A DNA stretch of 64,000 nucleotides from positions 1 to 64,000 of the forward strand of contig JAVZPJ010000003.1 of assembly GCA_038881635.1 (NCBI GenBank), written 5' to 3'. A program made the translations under genes and the position numbers. Shown here in pieces: positions 37,087-46,061 of this stretch; positions within the stretch are counted from its first letter, which is position 1, and the number at the start of each line of letters is the position of its first letter. The notes under the pieces were generated by a model. The model was not told where the DNA came from, searched no databases, and saw only the letters and a list, made by a program, of their open reading frames with translations. The DNA comes from Sulfolobales archaeon (GTDB lineage Archaea; Thermoproteota; Thermoprotei_A; Sulfolobales; AG1).

Positions 37087-38649
37087 CTATTTTTTCCTAT
37101 CTAGATCCTCTCTCGATATAGAGAGCACTATATTCTCAAATTTATCTAGAGAGTTCTTTATAGAATAAGCTTTACTTCTCGCAAAACTTAGAAAGATTTT
37201 TAGAAGACCTCTTAACATGAATTGTTTAGCGCCCTTGATATAGAATCTATTCATAATATCCTCAGCCCAGTACATGCTATGCTCTAGAGAAGCCCATAGA
37301 GCCTCTAAATGTGCTCTAGTAAGTTTCACACCTTGAATTCCTGAATCCTTATCCTTCCGAAGAGCACCCATTGGAACAAATATCATGGGAACAATAAGAC
37401 TTCGATAAGGCCTTAGCCTCTTGATAAGCTCTATAGTAGCTATAACATCTTCTTCAACCTCTCCAGGAAGTCCTAGAATAAATGTAGCGGCCGGAATGAT
37501 ATTATGATCATGCATTATAGAAAATGCTTCTTCAGCAATCTCAGGATACTGCTCAGGTCTGTAGGGAGCTGCCTTAGCAGGCATTATAATTTTGGCTAGT
37601 CTAACAGATCCTGTTTCTAATCCTACCTCAACACCTAGATAATCTTGCTCGGTTTTTGAATAGATCATCTCAGTTAGTTTTGTTATCAGCTTATACTCTC
37701 TCTGAGCAACTACTATAGCTGCTAAAGATGCGTGGCTCCACGCGATACTTTTATAGTGTTTCAAAGCTAGCTCGTGGAGCTTTATAAGAGGTTCTGGAGA
37801 TGGTATAATACCCTTAGCACCGTAAAGCAGAACATCATCACTATGAAGAATACCTGATGTGATACCATTTCGTACATTCACTAGAATCTCTTTCTCTATC
37901 TTCTCTAGAGGATAGTATCTTAGAGATCTTAGAGTCACAGAACAGAAACTACAGCCTCTAGGACATCCTCTCATAATCTCTACAAGTCCATTAACGCTAG
38001 GAGCTTTGATCTCTGATATATCTTCGATAGATGGAGCTTCATTCGAACCAACGTAATAGTATCTAGGTATCTCCTCATTATCAAAGATCTTTCTAATGAT
38101 CTCTGGAAGCACTCTCTCAACCTCTCCCTCAATAACCATATCTACTCCTACTTCATCCCATAACTCGGACTCCCACAGCCACTGCCATGAAGCAGGTCCT
38201 CCAGCTATTATCTTCAAACCCTTCTTCTTAGCTTTTCTAATAGATTCTCTCGTAATGAATCTTATGAAACTTCTTCTGTTCACAGGAGTTTTCTTTGTTA
38301 TAAGCCACCACTCAGAACTAGGCGGCCCATACGCGAAGTAGTCGTGATGTCCTATCATAAGAATCTTTATCTTCTCAAGATACCTATCTATATAGTCAGG
38401 ATCTATGACAGCAGCCTTATAACCAAGATCTATAAGCTTCGCCTCAACCTTTCTAAGTCCGTAAGGAGCTACCTTAGGCCTGCCAAACTCGTCTACTTTA
38501 GGTTTAGGACAGCATATGTACATCCACATGAACTCGGGAAGGAACATTGCAGGACCTGTAGCCATAAAACCTATAAACTCTTTACCGTGATGATCTGTCA
38601 TCATACTTCTATCAGTTGTTATGGCTATATCTATGTCAAGGGTTTTCAA
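37087..38649 (-). CDS. B12-binding-type radical SAM protein
   Basis: A 520-residue radical SAM enzyme. The cluster motif CPRGCSFCS (CxxxCxxC) is near residue 230. It is preceded by a cobalamin-binding-like Rossmann domain (IKILMIGHHDYFAYG, KGLKIIAGGPASWQW) and followed by LEVGLETGS and TFILGLPGE, typical of the family. The substrate is unknown. One base separates it from the methylase downstream, so the two form an operon and may act on the same RNA or cofactor. Confidence 0.87.
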   Translation of the reverse strand: MKTLDIDIAITTDRSMMTDHHGKEFIGFMATGPAMFLPEFMWMYICCPKPKVDEFGRPKVAPYGLRKVEAKLIDLGYKAAVIDPDYIDRYLEKIKILMIGHHDYFAYGPPSSEWWLITKKTPVNRRSFIRFITRESIRKAKKKGLKIIAGGPASWQWLWESELWDEVGVDMVIEGEVERVLPEIIRKIFDNEEIPRYYYVGSNEAPSIEDISEIKAPSVNGLVEIMRGCPRGCSFCSVTLRSLRYYPLEKIEKEILVNVRNGITSGILHSDDVLLYGAKGIIPSPEPLIKLHELALKHYKSIAWSHASLAAIVVAQREYKLITKLTEMIYSKTEQDYLGVEVGLETGSVRLAKIIMPAKAAPYRPEQYPEIAEEAFSIMHDHNIIPAATFILGLPGEVEEDVIATIELIKRLRPYRSLIVPMIFVPMGALRKDKDSGIQGVKLTRAHLEALWASLEHSMYWAEDIMNRFYIKGAKQFMLRGLLKIFLSFARSKAYSIKNSLDKFENIVLSISREDLDRKK

Positions 38650-38711
38650 GACATTCCACCTAGACGGCTGTTATTCATAAGTGATATAAGCATAATTATT
38701 TATATAAATTT

Positions 38712-39404
38712 CTAAGGAGATTTTCTAAAAAGCTTATATAATACTCTAAGCAGTTCTTCATGATTCTCTACTTTAATAATATTTGATATATAACCTTCTT
38801 TATCTTCGCTTGGGCAAGTAGTACAATTAAGAGCTATAGGATATCCTACTACTCTGAAGCCTGGGAGATCCCATATGCTATCTCCTATGAATATAGATTC
38901 GCTTTCATCAAGTCCTAATCTGCTAAGTATTCTCTTTATAACTCTGTCTTTTCCCAAAGGTTCTACTAGTGGTATTCCTCCTGGAATTAGATATCCTCTC
39001 TCGTCAAATACGAGATGATTTGCATACACCTCTCTTATTCCTAGGATCTCCCCAGCTCTTCTTGCTAGAATTGAAACCCCTCCACTAACTATTGCGAAGT
39101 TCTCTACATTGTTCTCTCTAGCGATTCTCATTAGATCTCTTATCTCGCTATATATACCTACTCTTCTATAAGCTTCTACAACATCTTCTTTGTGAATTCT
39201 TCTCTTCGCCCTGCTTATAAGAATCCTGATCTCTTCGGCAATCCATCTGCTATAGCTAATCTCTCCTTCTAAGTATTTTCTTAAGAGAATGCTGGTATGA
39301 CTTCGATCTGATCCTGGCGTGAAATACTCTCGCAGATACTCCCATGAATTTCTTATCTTGGTAACAACACCGTCCATATCGAAGATTATTATTCTAGGTC
39401 TCAT
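38712..39404 (-). CDS. HAD-superfamily phosphatase, phosphoserine-phosphatase-like
   Basis: A 230-residue hydrolase with HAD motif I FDMDGVV (nucleophile Asp9), motif II VSGG, a lysine region PLGKDRVIK, and motif III/IV FIGDSIWDLPGF. The cap insertion is of the short helical C1 type seen in SerB. Substrate not determined. Upstream of the radical SAM gene on the same strand, 62 bases apart. Confidence 0.85.
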   Translation of the reverse strand: MRPRIIIFDMDGVVTKIRNSWEYLREYFTPGSDRSHTSILLRKYLEGEISYSRWIAEEIRILISRAKRRIHKEDVVEAYRRVGIYSEIRDLMRIARENNVENFAIVSGGVSILARRAGEILGIREVYANHLVFDERGYLIPGGIPLVEPLGKDRVIKRILSRLGLDESESIFIGDSIWDLPGFRVVGYPIALNCTTCPSEDKEGYISNIIKVENHEELLRVLYKLFRKSP

Positions 39405-39421
39405 AAAATCACTCTAGAATT

Positions 39422-40513
39422 TTAGATCCTTCTAGAGAGATCTATGTTCTTACAAATAGATCTCAGAAGTTCTTCTATTACATCTCCTAGGAGAACAGAT
39501 CCTGATAATATATCTCTCACGCTATACACCTTCTCATCAGCTAGTATATTCAGGGCTAGTTTTTCGTACTCCTTAGCGATATCTTCTGAGACCAGGTCTC
39601 TTTTATTCAGAAGAACTAGTAAAGGTTTGTCTACTACTCCTACTTTTTTAAGTATATCTACTGAGGTGAGTAATTTCTCGATGAAGTCTTCTACAGAGTC
39701 TGTAAGATCTGCAAGCAACACTATTTGATCCGAGTACTTTAACTCTGAGATCACAGCATGAAATAAATCTACTATCTCCTCAGGCATTTTACGTATGAAA
39801 CCAATTGTATCTATAACTATAATCTTGCCACACATGGTGTTAACCAAACCACTCTTAGGAGCAAGTGTCTTAAATAGTGCAGAACCTGTAAGCTTATTAT
39901 CACCTGTGAGCTTGTTGTACAATGTAGTCTTACCAACAGATGTATAGCCTACTATAGCTACTGTAGGAATACCCAGCTTAGTTCTACTAATTGTCTGAAG
40001 CTCTCTTTTATACTTGATCTCATCTAATTTCCTAGAGATCTTGGAAGCTTTTCTTCTGAGAGAGTTGAGCAAAGCTTCATAACCATATGCTCCAGCGCCC
40101 ATAAAACCTGCCTGCTCACCTAGCTTAGAGAATCTTACATACTCTTTTATGAAAGGAATCTGATGTCTTATTCTGAGAAGCTCTATCTTAAGTTTAGATT
40201 CCAGAGTTCCGGCATTCTGCTCAAAGATCTTTAGTAGCAAAGTCACTATATCCCATATCTCAGTATCTTTCAGGCCTCTAGCTAGATTATAGTATTGCCA
40301 GGGTTTAAGCCTGTCATATATTACTATTAGTGAAGGCTTCTCACTCATGTTATCTGAAAGAACTTTGACAAGATCTTCCTGAAGATAATATCTGTGGTTA
40401 GGTTTCTTCACATAATGTATCTCTGGATCTTTGATCCCTAGCGTGTCTAGCAAAGCTATAGCTTCGCTAAGGTACTTCCTCTCTTCTTTCTTGATCACTA
40501 GAATTGTTTTCAT
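39422..40513 (-). CDS. hflX: GTPase HflX
   Basis: A 363-residue Obg-HflX GTPase. The N-terminal HflX domain includes a glycine-rich FMGAGAYGYEAL segment and a following coiled linker (RKASKISRKLDEI). The G domain has GYTSVGKT (189-196), DTIGFIRKMP (G3) and LNKRD (G4). HflX binds the 50S subunit and rescues stalled ribosomes. The GPGE motif found in most HflX proteins is changed here. It is transcribed divergently from the thermosome gene. Confidence 0.92.
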   Translation of the reverse strand: MKTILVIKKEERKYLSEAIALLDTLGIKDPEIHYVKKPNHRYYLQEDLVKVLSDNMSEKPSLIVIYDRLKPWQYYNLARGLKDTEIWDIVTLLLKIFEQNAGTLESKLKIELLRIRHQIPFIKEYVRFSKLGEQAGFMGAGAYGYEALLNSLRRKASKISRKLDEIKYKRELQTISRTKLGIPTVAIVGYTSVGKTTLYNKLTGDNKLTGSALFKTLAPKSGLVNTMCGKIIVIDTIGFIRKMPEEIVDLFHAVISELKYSDQIVLLADLTDSVEDFIEKLLTSVDILKKVGVVDKPLLVLLNKRDLVSEDIAKEYEKLALNILADEKVYSVRDILSGSVLLGDVIEELLRSICKNIDLSRRI

Positions 40514-40722
40514 ATGATTAGTATTTTTATTACTACATCACCTCTCTCAATACATTTAATCTCTAGATATTGATTTTTATCTAGAGCTTTAATATATTGC
40601 GTGATCAAAGTCATGCTTCTTAGATTCAAAATTGATCATAACATTGCTTCTCATATTAGAAGAATCATTATGATTATTTTTCATTATTATCTTGAATACT
40701 CCTCAAATTTTTTATGAGAAAA

Positions 40723-40732
40723 GCTTATATAG
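40723..40732 (+). promoter_or_regulatory. promoter of the thermosome gene
   Basis: GCTTATATAG predicts a start near 40754. An SD (GGTGA, 40753-40757) lies seven bases before the ATG, so the leader is very short. Confidence 0.55.
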
Positions 40733-40763
40733 AAGCGTATCCCATTATCTACGGTGAAAGTAT

Positions 40764-42449
40764 ATGGCTGCAGGCTATGGTATACCTGTGTTAATCCTTA
40801 AAGAAGGAACTCAGAGAACTATTGGAAGAGAAGCTCTTAGAAGTAATATTCTGGCTGCAAGAGCTCTTGCCGAGGTTCTTAAGACGAGCCTAGGACCTAA
40901 GGGTTTAGATAAAATGCTTATAGATAGTTTTGGAGATGTCACCATAACAAACGACGGAGCTACTATTGTTAAGGAAATGGAGATCCAGCATCCAGCGGCG
41001 AAGCTGCTAGTTGAAGCTGCTAAAGCTACAGATGCTGAGGTTGGCGACGGAACTACAAGTGTAATAATATTAGCTGGTACATTGCTTGAGAAAGCTGAGA
41101 AGCTCTTAGATCAGAATATTCATCCCACGATCATTATAGAGGGTTATAAGAAAGCTTTAAACGAAGCTCTTAGAGCGATAGATGAGATAGGAACCAAGAT
41201 AGATATAAGAGATCTAGAGAGTGAAGAGGGGAGGAAGATTGCTAAGGCAGAACTGAAGAAAGTTCTTCTCTCAACCCTCGCGAGCAAATATCTTGCTACA
41301 CCAGATGTCATGGACAAGCTTATGGATATAATAATAGACGCAGCTCTTATAGCAACTGAGAAGAGAGGAGATAGATATGAAGTTGTACTAGATAATGTCA
41401 AGATCGAGAAGAAGAAAGGAGGATCTCTAGCTGATAGCAGACTTATAAAAGGAATCGTTCTCGACAAGGAGGTTGTTCATCCTGCAATGCCTAGAAGAGT
41501 TGTAGGTGCAAAGATAGCACTCCTGGACGCACCTCTAGAGATCGAGAAACCTGAGATTTCTGCAAAGATCAACATATCATCTCCAGAACAGATCAAAGCT
41601 TTCCTAGATGAAGAAGCTAAGATGCTTAAAGAGATGGTTGATAAGATTGCTTCTGTTGGTGCTAATGTTGTTATATGTCAGAAAGGTATTGACGACGTAG
41701 CACAACACTTCCTAGCTAAGAAAGGTATAATGGCTGTTAGAAGAGTGAAGAGAAGCGATATGGAGAAGCTAGAAAGAGCAACAGGTGGAAGAATAGTCAC
41801 CAGCATAAGAGATCTCACAGAAAAAGACTTAGGATATGCAGAACTCGTAGAAGAGAGAAGAGTAGGAAATGACAAGATGGTATTTATAGAAGGTGCTAAG
41901 AATCCAAAAGCTGCAACAATACTACTCAGAGGAGCTAATGATATGATACTTGACGAAACCGAGAGAAGTATTAATGACGCGCTTAATGCCATAAGAAATA
42001 TAGTGAGAGAGCCTATGGTAGTAGGAGGAGGGGGAGCTGCAGAAGTAGCTATAGCTCTAAGACTTAGAAAGTTTGCAGAGAGCATAGGTGGTAAGGAGCA
42101 GCTAGCTATTCAGGCTGTCGCTGATGCTCTAGAAGAGATACCCTCCATACTAGCGAACACAGCTGGCATGGATGTTCTCGATACAATTCTACAGCTTAGA
42201 AAGTATCATGCCGAAGGATATGTATTTGCAGGAATCGATGTTAACGCTGGAAAGATCGTTGAAGACGTGTCAAGACTCAGCATAATAGATCCATCCTTGG
42301 TTAAGAAACAGATCATAAAAGGAGCTATCGAGGTTGCAACAACAATTCTAAAGATAGACGATATAGTAGGTGCTGCTCCTAAGAAAGAGGAGAAGGAGAA
42401 GAAAGGAGAGGAGAAAGGTAAGACTCCTGAAACTCCTGAACTAGACTAA
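40764..42449 (+). CDS. ths: thermosome subunit (group II chaperonin)
   Basis: A 561-residue chaperonin with the ATPase motifs [20 protein letters not shown] and GDGTTSV (residues 94-100), the GGGGAAEVA segment, and a Lys/Glu-rich tail ([14 protein letters not shown]) usual in archaeal thermosomes. It folds proteins in an eight- or nine-membered double ring. Other subunits are probably encoded elsewhere. Confidence 0.97.
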   Translation: MAAGYGIPVLILKEGTQRTIGREALRSNILAARALAEVLKTSLGPKGLDKMLIDSFGDVTITNDGATIVKEMEIQHPAAKLLVEAAKATDAEVGDGTTSVIILAGTLLEKAEKLLDQNIHPTIIIEGYKKALNEALRAIDEIGTKIDIRDLESEEGRKIAKAELKKVLLSTLASKYLATPDVMDKLMDIIIDAALIATEKRGDRYEVVLDNVKIEKKKGGSLADSRLIKGIVLDKEVVHPAMPRRVVGAKIALLDAPLEIEKPEISAKINISSPEQIKAFLDEEAKMLKEMVDKIASVGANVVICQKGIDDVAQHFLAKKGIMAVRRVKRSDMEKLERATGGRIVTSIRDLTEKDLGYAELVEERRVGNDKMVFIEGAKNPKAATILLRGANDMILDETERSINDALNAIRNIVREPMVVGGGGAAEVAIALRLRKFAESIGGKEQLAIQAVADALEEIPSILANTAGMDVLDTILQLRKYHAEGYVFAGIDVNAGKIVEDVSRLSIIDPSLVKKQIIKGAIEVATTILKIDDIVGAAPKKEEKEKKGEEKGKTPETPELD

Positions 42450-42515
42450 TATTTTTAAACCCTCTACATCATTTTTAATCTAGAACAGCGATTTAAAATC
42501 TTCAGGCTGATTATA

Positions 42516-42791
42516 TTGAGCAAAAGGATTGTCACAGCTGAGATTAAGAGAATTACAAAATATGAGCTAGCCAGAATCATAGCTGTGAGAGCCCTTCAAC
42601 TATCTTTGGGAGCACCGCCTCTTGTAAATATAGATAATCTGAGTAAGAGAGACGCATATTCTATCGCACTTGAAGAGGTTAGAAGAAAAATTCTTCCGGT
42701 GGTGATCAAGAGAAGACTTCCAAACGGTACCGAGTATATTTTTTCCCTTAGAGAGTTAGATATACAGATAGAAGGTTTTGATCATGGGTGA
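42516..42791 (+). CDS. rpo6: RNA polymerase subunit Rpo6 (RpoK)
   Basis: A 91-residue subunit with ITKYELARIIAVRALQLSLG and the C-terminal KRRLPNGTEYIFSLREL, the conserved omega/RPB6 core that stabilises the clamp. TTG start. Its 3' end overlaps the next gene. It is separate from the main polymerase operon. Confidence 0.93.
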   Translation: MSKRIVTAEIKRITKYELARIIAVRALQLSLGAPPLVNIDNLSKRDAYSIALEEVRRKILPVVIKRRLPNGTEYIFSLRELDIQIEGFDHG

Positions 42792-43866
42792 AACACATTC
42801 CATAGAATATGCTGCAGAAGTTGTTAGAAAATACTTTCTAGTAGTCGAAGAACTTACAAAAACGAATAATATACTTAGACTTAAAATAATTCCGAATAGA
42901 CTAGGATATATAGTATCAGAGCTACGAGAATTATATAGAGAGCTTGCTCCAAAAGGTTTTCATATTTTATTGAGAGAATATGAGAAAATTTATCTCTTAG
43001 AGATCTACAAAGCCGAAAACAGAAGAAGTCCTATGAGGATCTTTATCATAGCTCTATTAACCACTCTTGCAACAGTCTTTATAACATCCTACATATGGGT
43101 CTCAAGCCTGTCACTCGGGTATCCTCAGATTATTTTTAGAAGCATTCTCCTCTCAGCCACTATATTAATACCTCTAGCAGTTCATGAGCTAGGTCACTAC
43201 ACTATATCGAGATACTATAGAATTCCGAGCACTATACCCGTATTTATTCCAGGGATTCCAGGCTTCACTTTAGGAACATTCGGTGCTGTGATATTCGCCA
43301 GATCTCTACCCCCAACCCTAGAAGAGCTCTCTATGTTAGCATTAGCAGGACCTCTTGCCGGAACTATTTCATCACTATTATTCGTAGTATACGGACTCTC
43401 ACTCTCCGAGATCACCGTTGGAACACCTCCTCCAGGAAGCATTCCTATCACATCAGTACCTCTAGCATTCATGCTATTAGAGAGACTTCTCTTTGGAGGG
43501 AGAGAAGGTGTTATAATTCTAAGTCCTGAAGCTACTGCAGCATACTATCTTCTACTAATACATTTTATGAATCTTCTTCCAGTAGGTCAGCTTGATGGAG
43601 GGCAGATTCTTAGAAGCTTGGTTTCGCAAAAACTTCATGCTATGATCGGACTAATCACGGTATCTATATTCATAGTTATTTCAATTATATCTAGAGATCC
43701 TCTGCTTCAAATAATCTCGGTATTCCTCTTGCTAATGTATATATTGACAGGATCATATCCTCATCAGGGAGCGAGCTATGACCAAAGGATATACTCTAAA
43801 AAGGTTTTCATAGTATTCATTAGCTGGATACTGTTGGTAGCACTGACAGCGCCGATTCCATTATAG
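42784..43866 (+). CDS. site-2 protease family membrane metalloprotease (M50)
   Basis: An intramembrane zinc protease of about 360 residues. A soluble N-terminal domain of about 80 residues is followed by several hydrophobic helices. HELGH is at residues 134-138 within AVHELGHYTISRYY, and the third metal ligand is in LLPVGQLDGGQILR. Members cleave transmembrane proteins, often anti-sigma or regulatory factors; the archaeal substrate is unknown. A TTG at 42778 is an alternative start; ATG 42784 is well spaced from GAAGG. Confidence 0.88.
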   Translation: MGETHSIEYAAEVVRKYFLVVEELTKTNNILRLKIIPNRLGYIVSELRELYRELAPKGFHILLREYEKIYLLEIYKAENRRSPMRIFIIALLTTLATVFITSYIWVSSLSLGYPQIIFRSILLSATILIPLAVHELGHYTISRYYRIPSTIPVFIPGIPGFTLGTFGAVIFARSLPPTLEELSMLALAGPLAGTISSLLFVVYGLSLSEITVGTPPPGSIPITSVPLAFMLLERLLFGGREGVIILSPEATAAYYLLLIHFMNLLPVGQLDGGQILRSLVSQKLHAMIGLITVSIFIVISIISRDPLLQIISVFLLLMYILTGSYPHQGASYDQRIYSKKVFIVFISWILLVALTAPIPL

Positions 43867-44053
43867 CTAAAGGTTAAAACTTCTAGCATTACTGCTCTAG
43901 CTTTAATCTTCTCTATTATTCTAACTAAGAGAAAGAATTGATTGAGAGGCTGTAGCGTATATTCTTCGGCCTTAACTTCTTTTGCAGATTCTAATAATAC
44001 GTAAGCTTTTCAAGAGATCTATCTAACTCTATTAGATTCGAGAAGGTTGGAAG
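43867..44053. other. gap with possible gene remnants
   Basis: No intact gene. On the minus strand one frame reads natural helix-like sequence without a start (VLLESAKEVKAEEYTL, RIIEKIKARAVMLEVL), running into the 3' end of the protease gene. CATTACTGCT occurs at about 43888 and again at about 44069. This may be a remnant of a duplicated copy of the neighbouring minus-strand gene, but support is weak. Confidence 0.25.
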
Positions 44054-44371
44054 TCAGAGATTATCAACATTACTGCTTTGGTTCTTGCAAGGATCATTAC
44101 TAGATTTATCGGAGGAGGGTCTTAGGACCTTTTTAAACATGCTTGCAAAGCTATTTACTCTCTTATTTTCTATTATTTCTTTTTCTTCTCCAGGTTTTCT
44201 CTCAGCTGTTACTGTATATATTTTTAATCCTTTCAGCAGTACTATGGCTCGCTCTACTGCTTCTGCTTCTTCTCTTGTTATCGGTTCTTTATTTTCATAG
44301 CTATGCTTAGATATATATCTATCTAGATTCTCCTCTACTTCCTTCAGTTTCTCTCTATGGACCTCTAAGAT
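44054..44371 (-). CDS. unknown helical protein with no canonical start codon
   Basis: The minus-strand frame ending at TGA 44056-44054 encodes a charged, helical protein of about 105 residues (LEVHREKLKEVEENLDRYIS, KEPITREEAEAVERAIVLLK, YTVTAERKPGEEKEIIENKR). It has no ATG, GTG or TTG before a late internal methionine. Upstream in frame there are only ATC (44371), with AAGGA eight bases before it, and ATT (44398). It overlaps the DUF6062 gene end by 17 bases. The opposite-strand frame at 44085-44300 is its shadow. Function unknown. Confidence 0.5.
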   Translation of the reverse strand: MLEVHREKLKEVEENLDRYISKHSYENKEPITREEAEAVERAIVLLKGLKIYTVTAERKPGEEKEIIENKRVNSFASMFKKVLRPSSDKSSNDPCKNQSSNVDNL

Positions 44372-44867
44372 CTGTTTTTTCCTTAGACTCCTCCCAATAT
44401 CTTATGATCGATCTTAAATGCTTTAAACAGAAAATAGCCTTAGATCTTCTATAGTCTTCTGGATTTAAACATTCTCTATAGAGGGTTGTATATCTATCTT
44501 CAGCATCTTTAGAGTATTTGCACATAAAACATTTATATGAAGGATCGCCACCACTATCTATGATCTCTTCAAGAGAATCTCGAAGTTTCTTTAGAGCATC
44601 AAGATATAGTATTGATACTCCTAATCTATCGTGAATCCTTTCAGCTGTTTCTAGCAACAACCATGCATGATTTGTACATAGCCCGAGGCTTTCTAGAAAT
44701 CTAACTCTAACATCCGGATCTAGCACGTTCTCATAGAGAAGATTCTCAGCATACTTAGCTTCTCCGGTAGAGACTAGATAGCATATAGGGCAGATACTCT
44801 GATCAAGCCCTTCAACATATACAGCACCAAGGATCCCACTACATAAATTACTCTTATCTCTCATCAT
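44355..44867 (-). CDS. DUF6062-like cysteine/histidine protein
   Basis: A 170-residue protein with two related modules: CPICYLVSTGEAKY...LCTNHAWLLLE (residues about 27-77) and CFMCKYSKDAEDRY...FCLKHLRSII (about 112-157). The pattern CxxC...C(x)nH repeated twice is that of the DUF6062 family, probably metal-binding. ATG 44867 (or 44864) follows GAGGTGATGA. Function is unknown. It lies in a run of four overlapping minus-strand genes. Confidence 0.75.
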   Translation of the reverse strand: MMRDKSNLCSGILGAVYVEGLDQSICPICYLVSTGEAKYAENLLYENVLDPDVRVRFLESLGLCTNHAWLLLETAERIHDRLGVSILYLDALKKLRDSLEEIIDSGGDPSYKCFMCKYSKDAEDRYTTLYRECLNPEDYRRSKAIFCLKHLRSIIRYWEESKEKTDLRGP

Positions 44868-44871
44868 TTCA

Positions 44872-45084
44872 TCACCTCTTCTCAAAACCTAGGTATTTGG
44901 CTAGCATTTCAGAAAGTACTTTATGGAGATCCTCATAAGCATCATCTGTGGTTCTGCAGAACGCTACCATACCGCTGAGTCTTATAGTTTCCACTTTAGC
45001 TTCTTCGAATAGTCTTGAGAGTTTGAATCTTAATGAGGCTTCTCTAGATCTGAGTTCGAGAAGTTTTTCAAAAGATCTATGCAT
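44872..45084 (-). CDS. small helical protein in the DUF6062 cluster
   Basis: A 70-residue protein (start ATG 45084, overlapping the upstream stop as ATGCATAG) with a basic coiled-coil N-terminal helix (RSFEKLLELRSREASLRFKL) and a second helix near the C-terminus. The frame is open to 45168, but the longer version has an odd Arg/Lys-rich N-terminus inside the upstream gene. Function unknown. Confidence 0.55.
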   Translation of the reverse strand: MHRSFEKLLELRSREASLRFKLSRLFEEAKVETIRLSGMVAFCRTTDDAYEDLHKVLSEMLAKYLGFEKR

Positions 45085-45241
45085 TCTTCTTGATGCAAGC
45101 TCTCGCCTTCTCTTGAGCATCATAGATTTTTTTGAGATCCTCTTCAATCTCTTTAATAGCTTTTTCAAGGACCTCGATATTTTCTAGAGTGATTTTCAAG
45201 AGCTCCTCGAGAGTTTCTCTATTGCTACAAATCCCTCCCAT
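45077..45241 (-). CDS. 54-residue coiled-coil protein
   Basis: Starts at ATG 45241 with AGGAGACACCTCC upstream. The product is one long amphipathic coiled coil (EELLKITLENIEVLEKAIKE, EIEEDLKKIYDAQEKARACI). The frame is open to 45358, but that extension is unlike protein. It is the first gene of a four-gene overlapping cluster ending at 44054. Function unknown. Confidence 0.6.
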   Translation of the reverse strand: MGGICSNRETLEELLKITLENIEVLEKAIKEIEEDLKKIYDAQEKARACIKKNA

Positions 45242-45458
45242 GGAGGTGTCTCCTTTCACTATAGCTATTATCAGCGGATAATAAGCAAGATTAGGAAGAT
45301 AAGGTTGATACTTAATTACAGAACAATACAATCTACTCTTCCTATATAACCCTTTCATACATCAGAGAAATGATCCATGTAAGCAGTAGATATAATCAGG
45401 ATATTCATAAGAACAGCCTTTACATGCTGTTCATGATTTAAACCTCTAGCCTCAACTC

Positions 45459-45590
45459 TTAAGATTTCTCACCTTCCAGAAGGAATAAACGATTAAGACT
45501 GCCAACACCTTCCGTAGCTATTCTAAAGCAGCCATCCAAGCAAGTTTTTATGAGATGATCTGATAAACACCTATTCACACCATTACCCAT
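45459..45590 (-). CDS. possible 43-residue cysteine-containing protein
   Basis: An ATG to TAA frame on the minus strand with natural composition: MGNGVNRCLSDHLIKTCLDG, then CFRIATEGVGSLNRLFLL. It has three cysteines, and CLSDHLIKTCLDGC could bind metal. A TATAAT-like sequence lies about 35 bases before the ATG on that strand. No family recognised. Confidence 0.4.
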   Translation of the reverse strand: MGNGVNRCLSDHLIKTCLDGCFRIATEGVGSLNRLFLLEGEKS

Positions 45591-45746
45591 TACTTCTCAT
45601 CATAAGCTGTTGAATGTCATTATACGTGCAAAGAGATATACATGCCCTACTCTTACACATGATTCCAGTCTAGCAGTCTATATCCATTTTATTATTGAAC
45701 AAGCATATTAAAACTTATTAAATTAGAACGCTATTTTTTCCAAGGG
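45591..45746. other. intergenic before tRNA-Ser
   Basis: AT-rich. A TATA-like TTATTAAATTA at about 45715-45725 fits as the tRNA promoter. Nothing else is seen. Confidence 0.4.
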
Positions 45747-45830
45747 GCCGGGGTGCCCGAGCGGTCTAAGGGGCTGGCCTTGAGAGCCAGTGGGGGAAAC
45801 CCCGCGCGGGTTCAAATCCCGCCCCCGGCG
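45747..45830 (+). tRNA. tRNA-Ser (TGA)
   Basis: The full cloverleaf can be drawn. Acceptor stem GCCGGGG/CCCCGGC has discriminator G. Anticodon stem CTGGC/GCCAG encloses loop CTTGAGA (anticodon TGA). A long variable arm (TGGGGGAAACCCCGC) follows, as in class II serine tRNAs. T arm GCGGG-TTCAAAT-CCCGC. No intron and no encoded CCA. Confidence 0.95.
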
Positions 45831-46061
45831 CTCAAACTCTTCGTAGGCTCTTAAAAATGCGATCTCTCTCACGAAGCCAGCATTGAAGGGAGGTTTGCGA
45901 ATATGAGGCGATGTAATATGTTTTGTTTTTTACTATTTATATAGAGAGTATCTTAATTATAGAAGCTTTCAATATTCATTCTCCCAGATCCTTTAAGAAT
46001 GAAATGATCTTATTTCTCGCTTTTTATCTTTTCAAATACAATGATATCACGGGTGTAGTAG

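Noticed and set aside
44085-44300. Plus-strand 71-residue Ser/Phe-rich frame
   Set aside because: It is the shadow of a Glu/Lys-rich minus-strand frame that looks much more like protein.
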